Positions 18,844-29,148 are shown, counted from the stretch's first letter. The stretch: 64,000 bases of DNA from Mangrovibacter plantisponsor (GCF_003182475.1 NZ_QGTS01000002.1:1-64000), one strand, 5' to 3'. The notes: a model not told the origin generated them from the sequence alone. Made by a program: numbers and translations.

Positions 18844-19782
18844 TCAGGCCGCCTGCTTCAATGAATATTCCGCCAAATGGTTACTCACCAGGTCCCGCAA
18901 CCACGTTAATGCCGGGTCGCTATTATGGCGCTGGTGCCAGCTCAAGGTGAGTTGTGCCGGGGGAATAGCCACCGGAACCGGGCTGGTGCTGAGTCCCCAG
19001 TGCGCCTGCCAGAGTGGAGCCAGCGCTGCAGGTACAGTCGCAATTCCTGGCTGGCTGCACAGCAGGCCGGGCAGGGCGGCAAAATGCGGTGTGGTATAGC
19101 TAATCTGGCGTGCCAGGCCCTGTTTGGCAAGCCGGGTGTCAACCTGGCTACTACCTGCCTCGCGGTTGCTCACGGCAAAATGTGGCCATGCCAGGTAATC
19201 GTCCTGGGTTAACGGGCCATTCAACGGCACTTGCTGTGGGTGCCAGAGCGCGACAAAAGGCATTGCCAGTAAAGGTGTGCTTTCCAGCCAGCGTGGCCCG
19301 CCTTCAGCCATATTCACCACCATATCCATTTCCCCACCTTCCAGGTTGGCCTGGTCAGTAAACGGATCGCTGGCGATTACGCTTAACTGGATCCCGGGAG
19401 CCTGTTGGCGGATCAGGGGCAATAATACGGGCATCAGCCAGGTTTCAACCCAGTCTGCCATGCCCAGCGTGATGGTGGCTTTGGCCGTTGCCGGGTTAAA
19501 ATCTGACGGGTGGAATAGCGTTGACTGCAATTGCTCCAGCAGGGGCATTAATTCACAGTGCAGCGCATCAGCCCGGGCGGTTGGTTGCATCCGGTGCCCG
19601 CTACGAATAAACAGCGGGTCATCAAACATTTCCCGAAGCCTTGCCAGCGAACCACTCACGGCAGGCTGGCCCAGGTGCAGCTTATCCGCGGCCAGAGAAA
19701 CACTTTGTTCCCGGTACAACACCGCAAAAGCCACTAACAGGTTCAAATCAATTTTTCTGAAATCATTTTCTTTGATAGTCAT
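18844..19782 (-). CDS. LysR-family transcriptional regulator
   Basis: 312 residues from the ATG at 19782, which has GGGAGG just upstream; an ATG four codons earlier lacks such a site. The N-terminal winged HTH reads KIDLNLLVAFAVLYREQSVS...LHLGQPAVSGSLARLREMF; the rest is the LysR substrate-binding domain. The KIDLNLL opening places it in the NodD/LeuO/NagR-like subgroup. It is convergent with dusC, and no obvious divergent target adjoins it, since the next gene on its 5' side is yohD on the same strand. The effector and targets are unknown; this gene is not part of the E. coli order. Confidence 0.88.
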   Translation of the reverse strand: MTIKENDFRKIDLNLLVAFAVLYREQSVSLAADKLHLGQPAVSGSLARLREMFDDPLFIRSGHRMQPTARADALHCELMPLLEQLQSTLFHPSDFNPATAKATITLGMADWVETWLMPVLLPLIRQQAPGIQLSVIASDPFTDQANLEGGEMDMVVNMAEGGPRWLESTPLLAMPFVALWHPQQVPLNGPLTQDDYLAWPHFAVSNREAGSSQVDTRLAKQGLARQISYTTPHFAALPGLLCSQPGIATVPAALAPLWQAHWGLSTSPVPVAIPPAQLTLSWHQRHNSDPALTWLRDLVSNHLAEYSLKQAA

Positions 19783-19869
19783 GATACCTCCCATCAGTGG
19801 TGGTGATGCTAGCGCGCGGCCCGCCAGGATGCAACGTTTTGCTGCCCTGCAGCCATCAGCCCCAGGTGA

Positions 19870-20448
19870 TTATTTTTTGGCACGCTTGTGGCGTCTTTTT
19901 TGCCACCAGAACCGCCAGATAACCAGCGCCACAACCACCAGTAGCATCGCAGGCCAAATCAGGTGTTTTATCTGGCTATTGAATTGGTGTAACAAGGGCA
20001 TCACCATTTCGCCCCCCAGGTATCCCAGCGTGGTGAACAACGTTGCCCAAATAGCGGCACCAAGAATATTCAGCGGGAAAAAAATACGCGGGGGCAAACG
20101 GCTGATGCCAATCAGAACCGGGCCAATAACGCGAAACCCGTACATAAAGCGTGAGCCAATCACGAACAGGTACGGGTGGTTGATTATTATCTTGCGGGCA
20201 CGGGATATATGTTTGCGATGCTTACGAAAACGGTAGAGGACTCGTGTACCGTAATGGCGGCCCACCAGGTAAAGTACCTGGTCACCCAGCATGCCGCCCA
20301 GGGCAACGCATAACACAACGAAAGGAAATTTTAACAACCCTTGATGGGCTGCCACGCCACCTAACAGGGTAATGGTTTCCCCCTCTGCCAGGCTGCCAAT
20401 CAAAAGTGCTGCGTAACCGTACTGGCTGATAAGACTATGTATATCCAT
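19870..20448 (-). CDS. yohD: DedA-family membrane protein YohD
   Basis: 192 residues, matching E. coli YohD from MD..SLISQYGYAALLIGSLAEGE onward. The DedA/SNARE-associated domain with GSRFMYGFRVIGPVLIG carries the conserved arginines needed by DedA proteins, which are implicated in phospholipid (undecaprenyl phosphate, PE) recycling and membrane potential. Five or so hydrophobic segments and a basic C-terminal tail. It is divergent from yohC. Confidence 0.95.
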   Translation of the reverse strand: MDIHSLISQYGYAALLIGSLAEGETITLLGGVAAHQGLLKFPFVVLCVALGGMLGDQVLYLVGRHYGTRVLYRFRKHRKHISRARKIIINHPYLFVIGSRFMYGFRVIGPVLIGISRLPPRIFFPLNILGAAIWATLFTTLGYLGGEMVMPLLHQFNSQIKHLIWPAMLLVVVALVIWRFWWQKRRHKRAKK

Positions 20449-20649
20449 CGTGTTAGGGGTTCTCGTTCTTCCATACCGGGCCCATGTTTTTTACTATTAA
20501 CCAGATATGTACAAAAAATAAACAAAATTTCAACATGCATTATACTAATGATACATGCAGCTCACAGGCTAACGCCTGGCGTTGTGGCCTGAGGCTGTTT
20601 TACCTGATAAGGGTAGCGCGTTTATCGTTCCAGTACATCAGGGGGATTT

Positions 20650-21240
20650 ATGAACCATGTATGGGGGCTGATGTCCCATCCCGAACGTGAAATGCAGTCG
20701 ATCAAGCAGGAAAACGAAACTGTCTCCCACCATTATACACACCATGTCTTATTAATGGCCGCTGTACCCGTATTGTGCGCATTTATTGGTACAACTCAGT
20801 TCGGCTGGCGCTTCGGAAATGATATTGCCGTAAAACTAATGCCTTCAACCGCTCTGGTACTGGCAGTGATATTTTATGCCCTGATCCTGGCGGGTGTGGC
20901 GTTAATGGGGCGAATTATCTGGTGGATGGCCCGCTATTATCCGGACAGACCAGCACTTAAACGTTGTATGGTGTTTGCCGGTTATGTGGCGACACCCCTG
21001 ATGTTAAGCGGCATTGTTGGTTTGTGGCCTGTGGTCTGGTTATGTGCCTTAATTGGCACGGTTGCGTTGTTTTACACCGGCTATTTGCTGTATGTGGGGA
21101 TCCCGGCATTCTTAAATATCAGCAAATCTGAAGGGATTAACTTCTCCAGCTCAACCCTGGCAATTGGTGTGCTGGTACTCGAAGTGTTGCTGGCTATCAC
21201 GGTTCTGCTGTGGGGCTATGGTTACCGGTTATTCAGCTAA
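20650..21240 (+). CDS. yohC: Yip1-family inner-membrane protein YohC
   Basis: 196 residues, clearly E. coli YohC (MNHVWGLMSHPEREM, SHHYTHHVLLMAAVPV). Five hydrophobic helices, Yip1 domain; the function is unknown. GGGGG before the ATG is the ribosome-binding site. It precedes pbpG in the same direction. Confidence 0.94.
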   Translation: MNHVWGLMSHPEREMQSIKQENETVSHHYTHHVLLMAAVPVLCAFIGTTQFGWRFGNDIAVKLMPSTALVLAVIFYALILAGVALMGRIIWWMARYYPDRPALKRCMVFAGYVATPLMLSGIVGLWPVVWLCALIGTVALFYTGYLLYVGIPAFLNISKSEGINFSSSTLAIGVLVLEVLLAITVLLWGYGYRLFS

Positions 21241-21536
21241 TTCTGGTTGTTGCAGATGCCGGAGCTACTGAGCTCCGGCAACCTCGCGTTAGTCAATTAT
21301 GCTGTGCTGCTTTTATCCCCGGATGCAGTCTCCTGTAATCCGCCTGCATGGTGTGCTCAGGTGCTGGCATTGTTGCCCTGGCTCAAATTGTTTTTTATAG
21401 AATAAATTGCAGTATTTAATAACGAATCTTCGCTGGCGGTTACAACTGACTGCGGAGTATTATTCTGGCGCCAGCGCCATTCCAGAGCGCGGTGTGCGTA
21501 GTATCGCGCAGAGATAACCCTGTTGAATTTGTTGCC

Positions 21537-22634
21537 ATGCATAAAAATATTCGCCTTACTTTGCTTAGTGTCGCTCTTTTTAGTGCGGTGCCTTATGTGT
21601 CTGCTGAGCAGGCAACCAGCACGGTCACCCACACAAAAACACATAAAACAGTTCATCACACAGCCCAGACGAAACACGCCACTGCCAGCAAAAAGGCAGA
21701 GGTAAAGAAAACGGTACACCACACACCACATAAAACGGCGCATGCCACTGCCCATCATGCTATTGCGCGGGCCAAACCGGTCGCCCATGCTGTGGTGGCC
21801 GACCAGCCACAAATTGCCTCAGGGAGTGCAATGGTGGTTGACCTCGCCGATGGCAAAGTGCTCTATGCCAGCCACCCGGACAGGGTAAGGCCTATTGCTT
21901 CGCTCACCAAACTGATGACGGCGATGGTGGTTCTGGACGCCCATCAGCCACTGAACGATATGCTGTCCGTGGATATCAGCCATACGCCGGAAATGCGTGG
22001 TGTCTTCTCGCGGGTCAAACTCAACAGTGAAATCAGCCGGCGCAATATGTTGCTGTTGGCGTTGATGTCTTCAGAAAACCGTGCTGCGGCAAGCCTTGCA
22101 GCGCACTACCCAGGCGGGTACGACGCGTTTATTCGCGCCATGAATGCCAAAGCGCGGGCATTGGGTATGACTCATACGCATTATGTAGAGCCGACCGGGT
22201 TGTCGCCGAGCAACGTGTCAACCGCACGTGACCTGTCCAAACTGGTAATGGCAAGCCGCCAGTACCCGTTGATTGGCGAACTCAGTACCACACGGGAAGA
22301 CGAGGCGCAGTTCAGCCACCCGAACTACAGCCTGCCATTTCGTAATACTAACCACCTGATCTTCAGAGATAACTGGGACATTCAGCTCACCAAAACGGGG
22401 TATACCGATAAAGCGGGCCACTGCCTGGTGATGCGTACTGTAATCAATAAGCGCCCGGTGGCGCTGGTGGTTCTGGATGCGTTCGGGAAATATACCCACT
22501 TCGCCGATGCCAGCCGGATTCGTACCTGGCTGGAAACCGGTAAAGCGTCTCCGGTACCTGCCGCAGCGCTGGCTTATAAGCAAGAGAAAACCACCGATAT
22601 GGCAAGTAACGAACCGGTGCAGTCCGGGGAATAA
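21537..22634 (+). CDS. pbpG: D-alanyl-D-alanine endopeptidase (PBP7)
   Basis: Periplasmic murein DD-endopeptidase that cleaves cross-links. From ATG 21537 it is 365 residues with a signal peptide (1-23, ending VSA). The catalytic triad motifs are intact: SxxK as ASLTKLM, SxN as SSENRAA, and KTG in LTKTGYT. Compared with E. coli PbpG (about 310 aa) there is an extra, low-complexity linker of about 60 residues between signal and catalytic domain, rich in His, Lys, Thr and Ala with repeated TVHHT-type units. A linker like this may bind metal or hold the enzyme at the wall; that is inference. An upstream GTG is possible but would spoil the signal peptide. Confidence 0.95.
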   Translation: MHKNIRLTLLSVALFSAVPYVSAEQATSTVTHTKTHKTVHHTAQTKHATASKKAEVKKTVHHTPHKTAHATAHHAIARAKPVAHAVVADQPQIASGSAMVVDLADGKVLYASHPDRVRPIASLTKLMTAMVVLDAHQPLNDMLSVDISHTPEMRGVFSRVKLNSEISRRNMLLLALMSSENRAAASLAAHYPGGYDAFIRAMNAKARALGMTHTHYVEPTGLSPSNVSTARDLSKLVMASRQYPLIGELSTTREDEAQFSHPNYSLPFRNTNHLIFRDNWDIQLTKTGYTDKAGHCLVMRTVINKRPVALVVLDAFGKYTHFADASRIRTWLETGKASPVPAAALAYKQEKTTDMASNEPVQSGE

Positions 22635-22644
22635 GCGGTGGGGA

Positions 22645-22666
22645 ACCTGGCGGTTAGCCGCCAGGT
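22645..22666. terminator. Stem-loop between convergent pbpG and dld
   Basis: Perfect 9-bp stem ACCTGGCGG / CCGCCAGGT with TTAG loop. It could serve both genes; T-runs are short. Confidence 0.65.
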
Positions 22667-22674
22667 GTAACAAC

Positions 22675-24411
22675 TTAAGCCTGCTCTGAAGGTGTTTCCT
22701 GAGGAGCCTGCCAGTTTTTCAGTTTACTGGTTTTACCAATCCCCGGGTTCATACTGTTGGTGGGGTCGTTTGCTTTGTAGAAGTTTTGCAGCGCAGGTGG
22801 TGCCGGGTATAAATGGCCGACATTATGTTCCGCCGGGTATTGCGCGCCACGTTCACGTAACAGTTCCAGCATCTGCTCTTTAAGCGCATGCACATCCACG
22901 CCTTTTTTCACAATATAGTCCTGGTGGAACACATAGCACATAAAGTGCCCGTAGTAGAGCTTGTGCAGAATTTGGCTGTCCAGTTCTGGCGGCAGGTGTT
23001 CAAACCAGTCGGTGTCGTTACGGCGCAGGGCAATATCCAGCGCCAGAATATCCTCAACTTCATCGGCATGAACCGCATGGTAACGAATGGCCGCACCGGC
23101 AGCTGCAAAACGGTGTAAAAAGGCTTTCGCCCCTTCTTGCGCAGTGCAGACAAAAAAGTCGCCTTCGGCATCGCGAAAATAACCCTCAAGAAAAGTCTGC
23201 GCTTCGGCAATGCCGTCACCGGACATCTTCAGCAACAAATGGTGCTCATACTTCTGCCGCCATTCCTGCATCCTTGAAGGTAAATGGTTGGGAAAATAGC
23301 CACTGATTTTCTGCATGAAACGGTCAGTGAAATGGGGTTTAAACAGATGGTGTTTTTCCAGCATGGCATCGGTACGGCCTTTGAGGCTGAACAAGGCAGG
23401 CATCTTGTCGGTGCCGAGCTTGTCTATCATCAGGAACGTGTCTTTGCCGTAGGTTTGGGCAATGTCGTAGATATCCCGGTGCATATATTCCCCGGCAACC
23501 GGCAGGTGCGTAAATTCAGCCAGCATATGGCGGCGTAACTCGGTCAGCACCTGTGTTTGGTTGGTTCCGATATAAAACACCTGCTGTTGTTTCTCGGCGG
23601 CAAAGGTATCCAGGCGCACGGCGAACACTGCCAGTTTCCCGGCGCAGCCGGAAGCCTCGAACAACCGGTCCGGGTCTGCGTTGTAGCGGGAAGGTGTATT
23701 GGCATCTACCTGGCGTACCCGGTGCTGGTAGTCGTTATCAGATGCCCGCCGTTCATCATGCTGCACCCGTTCCGGCGCGATTTTTTCATCGTCGAGTTGC
23801 GACAGTATTTGCTCAGGGGTTTCCCCCAGGTCAATCCCCAGGTGGTTAACCAAATGCAACTGCCCCTGGCTGTCAATTTGTGCATACAGAGCCATTTCGG
23901 TGTAAGCCGGGCCGCGTTGCACTAAGGAACCGCCAGAGTTATTGCACACGCCACCCATAACAGACGCGCCTATACAGGAAGAGCCAATGACAGAATGGGG
24001 TTCACGCCCTAAAGGTTTCAATGCTTTTTCCAGTTGGTACAACGTGGTTCCCGGCCAGGCCAGCACTTGCTCACCGTTTTCCAGTAAGTGCAGTTTGTCC
24101 AGCCGTAAGGTGCTGATAATGACAATATCTCGGTCATAATCGTTGCCACTTGGCGTGGACCCTTCGGTTAAACCTGTATTGGCCGCCTGCATCAGAATAA
24201 TTTTGTCGGTGGCGACACAGGCTTTCAGTACCTGCCACAAAGACAGCAGCGAACCAGGAAACACTACGGCGAGCGCGTCTCCTTCACCAGACCGGAAACC
24301 TTTACGGTAGCGAGCAGTGCGTGCCGGGTCAGTAAGAACATGATGATGGCCTACCAGATGTTTGAGTTCATTTATAAAGGCCAGGTGTTTCGATTTCACG
24401 ACGTAAGACAT
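22675..24411 (-). CDS. dld: Quinone-dependent D-lactate dehydrogenase
   Basis: Peripheral membrane FAD enzyme oxidising D-lactate to pyruvate and passing electrons to quinone. From the ATG at 24411 it has 578 residues (E. coli 571); the frame extends 26 codons further, but CAGGAG sits correctly for this start. The N-terminal FAD-binding PCMH domain includes MQAANTGLTEGSTP and GSSCIGASVMGGVCNNSGGSLVQRG. The middle and C-terminal parts form the membrane-binding, electropositive Dld-specific domain (HHLLLKMSGDG, HNVGHLY). It is divergent from bglX. Confidence 0.97.
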   Translation of the reverse strand: MSYVVKSKHLAFINELKHLVGHHHVLTDPARTARYRKGFRSGEGDALAVVFPGSLLSLWQVLKACVATDKIILMQAANTGLTEGSTPSGNDYDRDIVIISTLRLDKLHLLENGEQVLAWPGTTLYQLEKALKPLGREPHSVIGSSCIGASVMGGVCNNSGGSLVQRGPAYTEMALYAQIDSQGQLHLVNHLGIDLGETPEQILSQLDDEKIAPERVQHDERRASDNDYQHRVRQVDANTPSRYNADPDRLFEASGCAGKLAVFAVRLDTFAAEKQQQVFYIGTNQTQVLTELRRHMLAEFTHLPVAGEYMHRDIYDIAQTYGKDTFLMIDKLGTDKMPALFSLKGRTDAMLEKHHLFKPHFTDRFMQKISGYFPNHLPSRMQEWRQKYEHHLLLKMSGDGIAEAQTFLEGYFRDAEGDFFVCTAQEGAKAFLHRFAAAGAAIRYHAVHADEVEDILALDIALRRNDTDWFEHLPPELDSQILHKLYYGHFMCYVFHQDYIVKKGVDVHALKEQMLELLRERGAQYPAEHNVGHLYPAPPALQNFYKANDPTNSMNPGIGKTSKLKNWQAPQETPSEQA

Positions 24412-24607
24412 GTCCCACTCCTGTGATGAACAAATTTCGGCATTAAGCATAGCGCCGAAAAAATCAATTTGTGGAGAGTCATTTTGCAAAACAGGTGCAT
24501 ATATCCGGATTATCTTACTTTTTACTCATTCCTGCTTGTGGCAAACTGCCCTTTTTATTTTTCTGTGCGGCGTCAGCCAGGCACCGCCTTAACCTGAGAG
24601 TCAACTT

Positions 24608-26905
24608 ATGAAATGGCTTTGTTCTGTGGGGATTGCCGTGAGTCTTGCGCTGCAACCTGCACTGGCCGATGATTTGTTTGGTCCCCATCCCATGACCACC
24701 GAGGCGCGTGATGCTTTTGTCACCAGCCTGCTGAAAAAAATGACTGTCGATGAAAAAATCGGCCAGCTCAGGTTAATTAGCGTTGGGCCTGACAACCCAA
24801 AAGAAAAAATTCGTGAAATGATTAAAGAAGGGCACGTCGGCGCTATTTTTAATACGGTGACTCGCCCGGATATTCGTAAAATGCAGGATCAGGTGATGCA
24901 ACTCAGCCGCCTGAAAATTCCCTTATTTTTTGCCTATGATGTGGTGCACGGCCAGCGCACAGTATTCCCGATAAGCCTGGGGCTGGCTTCCACATTTGAC
25001 CTTGATGCGGTGCGCACTGTGGGGCGCATTTCAGCCTGGGAAGCCGCCGATGACGGCCTGAATATGACCTGGGCACCTATGGTAGACGTGAGCCGGGATC
25101 CGCGTTGGGGGCGGGTGTCTGAAGGGTTCGGTGAAGATACTTATCTCACATCCATCATGGGCCGCACCATGGTTGAATCCATGCAGGGGAAAAGCCCGGC
25201 AGACCGCTACTCGGTAATGACCAGCGTGAAACACTTCGCCGCATACGGCGCGGTAGAAGGCGGGAAAGAGTACAACACGGTGGATATGAGCCCGCAGCGG
25301 TTATTCAACGACTATTTGCCGCCTTACAAAGCCGGGCTGGATGCGGGCAGTGGCGGGGTGATGATTGCCCTGAACTCACTGAATGGCACCCCGGCAACGT
25401 CTGACTCCTGGTTACTCAAAGATGTGCTGCGCAAAGAGTGGGGCTTTAAAGGCATTACCATTTCTGACCATGGTGCCATCAAAGAGTTAATCAACCACGG
25501 TGTAGCCAGTGACCCACAGGATGCAGTGCGTATCGCGCTTAAAGCCGGTATTGATATGAGCATGAGCGATGAGTATTACAGCAAATACTTGCCCGGGCTG
25601 ATTAAAAGCGGTGCTGTCAGCATGGCAGAACTGGATGATGCAACACGGCACGTACTGAACGTTAAATATGATATGGGGTTATTTAACGACCCATACGGGC
25701 ACCTGGGGCCTAAAAGCAGTGACCCGGTGGACACCAACGCAGAAAGCCGCCTGCACCGCAAAGAAGCCCGCGAAGTGGCTCGTGAAAGCCTGGTGTTGCT
25801 GAAAAACCGCCTGCACACGCTGCCGCTCAAAAAGCAGGGCACTATTGCTGTTATTGGGCCTCTGGCCGACAGCCAGCGAGATATGATGGGCAGTTGGTCT
25901 GCGGCCGGTGTTGCCAGCCAGTCTGTGAGTGTGTTGCAGGGCATCAAAAACGCCGCAGGCAACAGCGCACACATTGTTTATGCGCGTGGTGCCAATATTT
26001 CTAACCACCAGGGCATTATTGATTTTCTGAACTCCTATGAAAAAGCCGTGCAGCAGGACCCGCGTTCACCACAGGCCATGATAGACGAAGCCGTCAACAC
26101 GGCGAAAAGCGCCGACGTTGTTGTGGCAGTTGTGGGTGAAGCGCAGGGCATGGCTCATGAAGCATCCAGCCGCACCAATATTACCATTCCGCAAAGCCAG
26201 TGCGACCTGATTGCTGCCCTGAAGGCCACCGGCAAGCCACTGGTGCTGGTACTGATGAATGGCCGCCCGCTGGCGCTGGTGAAAGAACAGCAGCAGGCTG
26301 ATGCCATGCTGGAAACCTGGTTCGCTGGCACCGAAGGGGGCAATGCCATCGCAGATGTGCTGTTTGGCGATTACAACCCATCCGGCAAATTACCCATGTC
26401 TTTCCCACGTTCAGTTGGGCAAATTCCGGTTTACTACAGCCACCTGAATACCGGCCGCCCGTATAACCCGGAAAAACCGGATAAATACACATCGCACTAT
26501 TATGATGAAGCAAACGGCCCGCTGTTCCCGTTCGGTTATGGCCTGAGCTATACCACGTTCCAGGTGTCGGATGTGAAAATGTCTTCACCGGTGATGAAAC
26601 GGGATGGCACGGTCACGGCGAGCGTTACTGTTACCAATACCGGCGACCGGGAAGGGGCAACAGTGGTGCAACTCTATTTGCAGGATGTCACTGCCAGCAT
26701 GAGCCGCCCGGTGAAAATGTTACGTGGGTTCAAAAAAGTGACCCTGAAACCCCACGAAACCCAGACTGTCAGCTTCCCGGTTGATATCAATGCGCTGAAG
26801 TTCTGGAATGCCCGCATGCAATATGTCGCGGAGCCAGGCAAATTCAACGTATTTATCGGCCTGGATTCTGCACGGGTGAAGCAGGGTTCGTTTGACTTGC
26901 TGTAA
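24608..26905 (+). CDS. bglX: Periplasmic beta-glucosidase
   Basis: Glycoside hydrolase family 3 exo-enzyme releasing glucose from beta-glucosides, 765 residues, exactly the E. coli length. Signal peptide 1-20 (ALA-D). The N-terminal GH3 barrel contains the KHFAAYG motif and the catalytic aspartate in TISDHGAI. The second GH3 alpha/beta domain and a C-terminal fibronectin-III-like domain (VTNTGDREGATVVQLYLQD) follow. It is divergent from dld and followed by a strong terminator. Confidence 0.97.
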   Translation: MKWLCSVGIAVSLALQPALADDLFGPHPMTTEARDAFVTSLLKKMTVDEKIGQLRLISVGPDNPKEKIREMIKEGHVGAIFNTVTRPDIRKMQDQVMQLSRLKIPLFFAYDVVHGQRTVFPISLGLASTFDLDAVRTVGRISAWEAADDGLNMTWAPMVDVSRDPRWGRVSEGFGEDTYLTSIMGRTMVESMQGKSPADRYSVMTSVKHFAAYGAVEGGKEYNTVDMSPQRLFNDYLPPYKAGLDAGSGGVMIALNSLNGTPATSDSWLLKDVLRKEWGFKGITISDHGAIKELINHGVASDPQDAVRIALKAGIDMSMSDEYYSKYLPGLIKSGAVSMAELDDATRHVLNVKYDMGLFNDPYGHLGPKSSDPVDTNAESRLHRKEAREVARESLVLLKNRLHTLPLKKQGTIAVIGPLADSQRDMMGSWSAAGVASQSVSVLQGIKNAAGNSAHIVYARGANISNHQGIIDFLNSYEKAVQQDPRSPQAMIDEAVNTAKSADVVVAVVGEAQGMAHEASSRTNITIPQSQCDLIAALKATGKPLVLVLMNGRPLALVKEQQQADAMLETWFAGTEGGNAIADVLFGDYNPSGKLPMSFPRSVGQIPVYYSHLNTGRPYNPEKPDKYTSHYYDEANGPLFPFGYGLSYTTFQVSDVKMSSPVMKRDGTVTASVTVTNTGDREGATVVQLYLQDVTASMSRPVKMLRGFKKVTLKPHETQTVSFPVDINALKFWNARMQYVAEPGKFNVFIGLDSARVKQGSFDLL

Positions 26906-26926
26906 ACCCTGGCGTTACTGTTGATG

Positions 26927-26966
26927 ACGGGCTGTCACCCTGCCAGGTGATGGCCCGTTTTGTTTT
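26927..26966 (+). terminator. Terminator after bglX
   Basis: ACGGGC (26927-26932) pairs with GCCCGT (26953-26958); an inner TCACC/GGTGA stem sits within, and TTTTGTTTT follows. Confidence 0.85.
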
Positions 26967-27059
26967 ACGCACAGATTTTTCTGCCCGACATCCCTTTGCC
27001 GGAAATATTCCGCTATCCTTATTTTTCATGCAGTTGACGAACAGAGAAACGGAGAGAAA

Positions 27060-27980
27060 ATGAAAAAAAGTACCCTGTGGTCATCATGTTTACTGGGCGC
27101 AGCACTGGTTCTGGCTATACCTGCACAGGCAGCAGGCCCGGTGAAAGTTGGTTCGAAAATTGATACGGAAGGCGCATTACTGGGCAATATTATTCTGCAG
27201 GTGCTGAATGCTCATGGTGTGAAAACAGAAAATAAAATCCAGCTGGGAACCACACCGGTCGTGCGCGGCGCAATTACCTCAGGTGCGCTGGATATCTACC
27301 CTGAATATACCGGGAACGGCGCATTTTTCTTTAATGAAGCCAGTTCCCCGGTCTGGAAAAACCCGCAACAAGGTTATGAAAAAGTCAAACAACTGGATGC
27401 GGCAAAAAACCACCTGGTCTGGCTGACACCCGCTCCGGCTAATAATACCTGGACCATTGCGGTTCGCGACGATGTGGCAGAGAAAAACCATCTCATTTCC
27501 CTTGATGACCTGAGCCGTTACCTGAAAGAGGGGGGTACATTCAAACTGGCGGCTTCTGCCGAATTTATTGAACGGCCAGATGCCCTGCCTGCTTTCGAAA
27601 AAGCTTATGGTTTTACACTGTCACAGGACCAGCTATTGTCCCTTGCCGGTGGGGATACTGCTGTGACTATCAAAGCCGCAGCCCAAAATACCTCGGGCGT
27701 GAATGCTGCAATGGCCTATGGCACTGATGGCCCGGTAGCAGCACTGGGTTTGCGCACCCTGAGCGACCCGAAAGGCACCCAGCCTGTTTACGCACCCGCG
27801 CCGGTTATCCGTGAAGCAGTACTTAAAGAACACCCGGACATTGCCACCTGGTTAAAACCAGTATTCGGCGCGCTGGATGAAAAAACGTTGCAGCAACTTA
27901 ATGCCAAAATTGCAGTTGAAGGTATCGATGCCGGTAGTGTGGCGCAGAACTGGCTAAAGGCAAATCATTTTGTTGACTAG
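27060..27980 (+). CDS. osmF: Glycine-betaine-type substrate-binding protein OsmF (YehZ)
   Basis: Periplasmic binding protein of the YehWXYZ importer, 306 residues (E. coli 305). Signal peptide 1-24 (AQAA). OpuAC/QAT-family fold with KVGSKIDTEGALLGN and DIYPEYTGNGA. E. coli OsmF is RpoS- and osmotically induced and binds betaine only weakly, so the physiological ligand is uncertain. GGAGAG just before the ATG is the ribosome-binding site; an upstream CTATCCTTA resembles a sigma-S -10 element. First gene of a four-gene operon whose later members overlap. Confidence 0.95.
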   Translation: MKKSTLWSSCLLGAALVLAIPAQAAGPVKVGSKIDTEGALLGNIILQVLNAHGVKTENKIQLGTTPVVRGAITSGALDIYPEYTGNGAFFFNEASSPVWKNPQQGYEKVKQLDAAKNHLVWLTPAPANNTWTIAVRDDVAEKNHLISLDDLSRYLKEGGTFKLAASAEFIERPDALPAFEKAYGFTLSQDQLLSLAGGDTAVTIKAAAQNTSGVNAAMAYGTDGPVAALGLRTLSDPKGTQPVYAPAPVIREAVLKEHPDIATWLKPVFGALDEKTLQQLNAKIAVEGIDAGSVAQNWLKANHFVD

Positions 27981-29148
27981 GTTGTGGCAAAACGTTGGTG
28001 GCAGTTTTCGCCAGAACCCGGTGCTCTGGGTTCTGGTAGCATTGTTAGTGGTTACCGTACTGTATTTGCCTGTACTTACCATGGCGCCTAACCGCCTGCT
28101 GAGCGGGCAGCCCGTAATGCTTTCCGCCCTGGTGCCTTATTCAACAGCCGCACTGTTACTGGCGGCGGTTGTGCTGCTGGCATGCAGTTCTCCACGCCAC
28201 CGCCTGGTGGTGGTGCTGTTATTCGAACTGTTATTTATTGGCTGGCTGTTTGCCTGTGGTTTTTGGGCGAACCAACTGGCGGGCAGCTCTCACCCTTATG
28301 CCAGAGTTTCACTGGCAGGCGGCACCTGGCTGGTGCTGGCAATCAGCCTGATTGGGTTTAGCGAAGCCGCACGCTCTCTGCTCATGAAACCCGCTGTACG
28401 CGCCATAATGTACCTGCAATTGTGGCTGGTTCCGCTGGCCCTGTTGTATTCCGGCCATTTCGATGGGTTGTCTTTGCTAAAAGAGTACGCCAACCGCAAA
28501 GCTGTGTTTGATGATGCGTTACTGCGCCATCTGGCACTGACTTTCGGCACCCTGCTGCCTGCGCTGGTTATCGGCATTCCTCTGGGGCTATATCTGCACC
28601 GTAAACCGCAGGCTCAGTCTTCTGTGTTCAGCGTGTTGAATGTGATTCAAACCGTACCTTCTGTTGCCATGTTTGGGTTACTGATAGCGCCACTTTCCGC
28701 CCTGGGTAACGCCCTGCCATGGTTAGGAACGCTGGGAATTGGCGGCATTGGTGCAGCACCGGCTATCATCGCTCTGGTGTTATATGCGCTGTTGCCCCTG
28801 GTGCGCGGTGTGGTCGCCGGGCTGGATCAAGTGCCACAGGCGGTTAAAGAGAGTGCTCAGGGAAATGGTATGACGCCATGGCAGTGTTTTGTGCAGGTGG
28901 AAGTGCCGCTGGCATTACCGGTGTTGTTACGTAATTTACGCGTGGTTACTGTGCAGACTACAGGCATGGCGGTGGTGGCAGCACTGATTGGCGCCGGTGG
29001 GTTTGGCGCATTGATTTTCCAGGGGTTATCAGCCAGCGCCCAGTCACTGGTACTGCTGGGTGTTATCCCTGTAGTGGCGCTGGCAGTCCTGGCCGACCGT
29101 ATTTTCCATCTGCTTATTCACCGGCTGGAGCATAACAACCATGATTGA
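27970..29148 (+). CDS. yehY: ABC transporter permease YehY
   Basis: Larger inner-membrane permease of the YehWXYZ system, up to 392 residues (E. coli 385). The N-terminal half has extra hydrophobic helices; the C-terminal half is the BPD_transp_1 permease domain with the ATPase-coupling EAA-like loop KESAQGNGMTPWQCFVQVEV. The start is uncertain: a TTG at 27970 overlaps the end of osmF by 11 bases and gives the best length, but other TTG codons follow closely. Translation is probably coupled to osmF. Confidence 0.93.
   Translation: MLTRLWQNVGGSFRQNPVLWVLVALLVVTVLYLPVLTMAPNRLLSGQPVMLSALVPYSTAALLLAAVVLLACSSPRHRLVVVLLFELLFIGWLFACGFWANQLAGSSHPYARVSLAGGTWLVLAISLIGFSEAARSLLMKPAVRAIMYLQLWLVPLALLYSGHFDGLSLLKEYANRKAVFDDALLRHLALTFGTLLPALVIGIPLGLYLHRKPQAQSSVFSVLNVIQTVPSVAMFGLLIAPLSALGNALPWLGTLGIGGIGAAPAIIALVLYALLPLVRGVVAGLDQVPQAVKESAQGNGMTPWQCFVQVEVPLALPVLLRNLRVVTVQTTGMAVVAALIGAGGFGALIFQGLSASAQSLVLLGVIPVVALAVLADRIFHLLIHRLEHNNHD

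Noticed and set aside
19277-20236. 319-codon plus-strand open frame antisense to the LysR and yohD genes
   Set aside because: Spans two well-supported minus-strand genes; Ser/Arg/Ile-rich translation typical of antisense reading in GC-biased codons.
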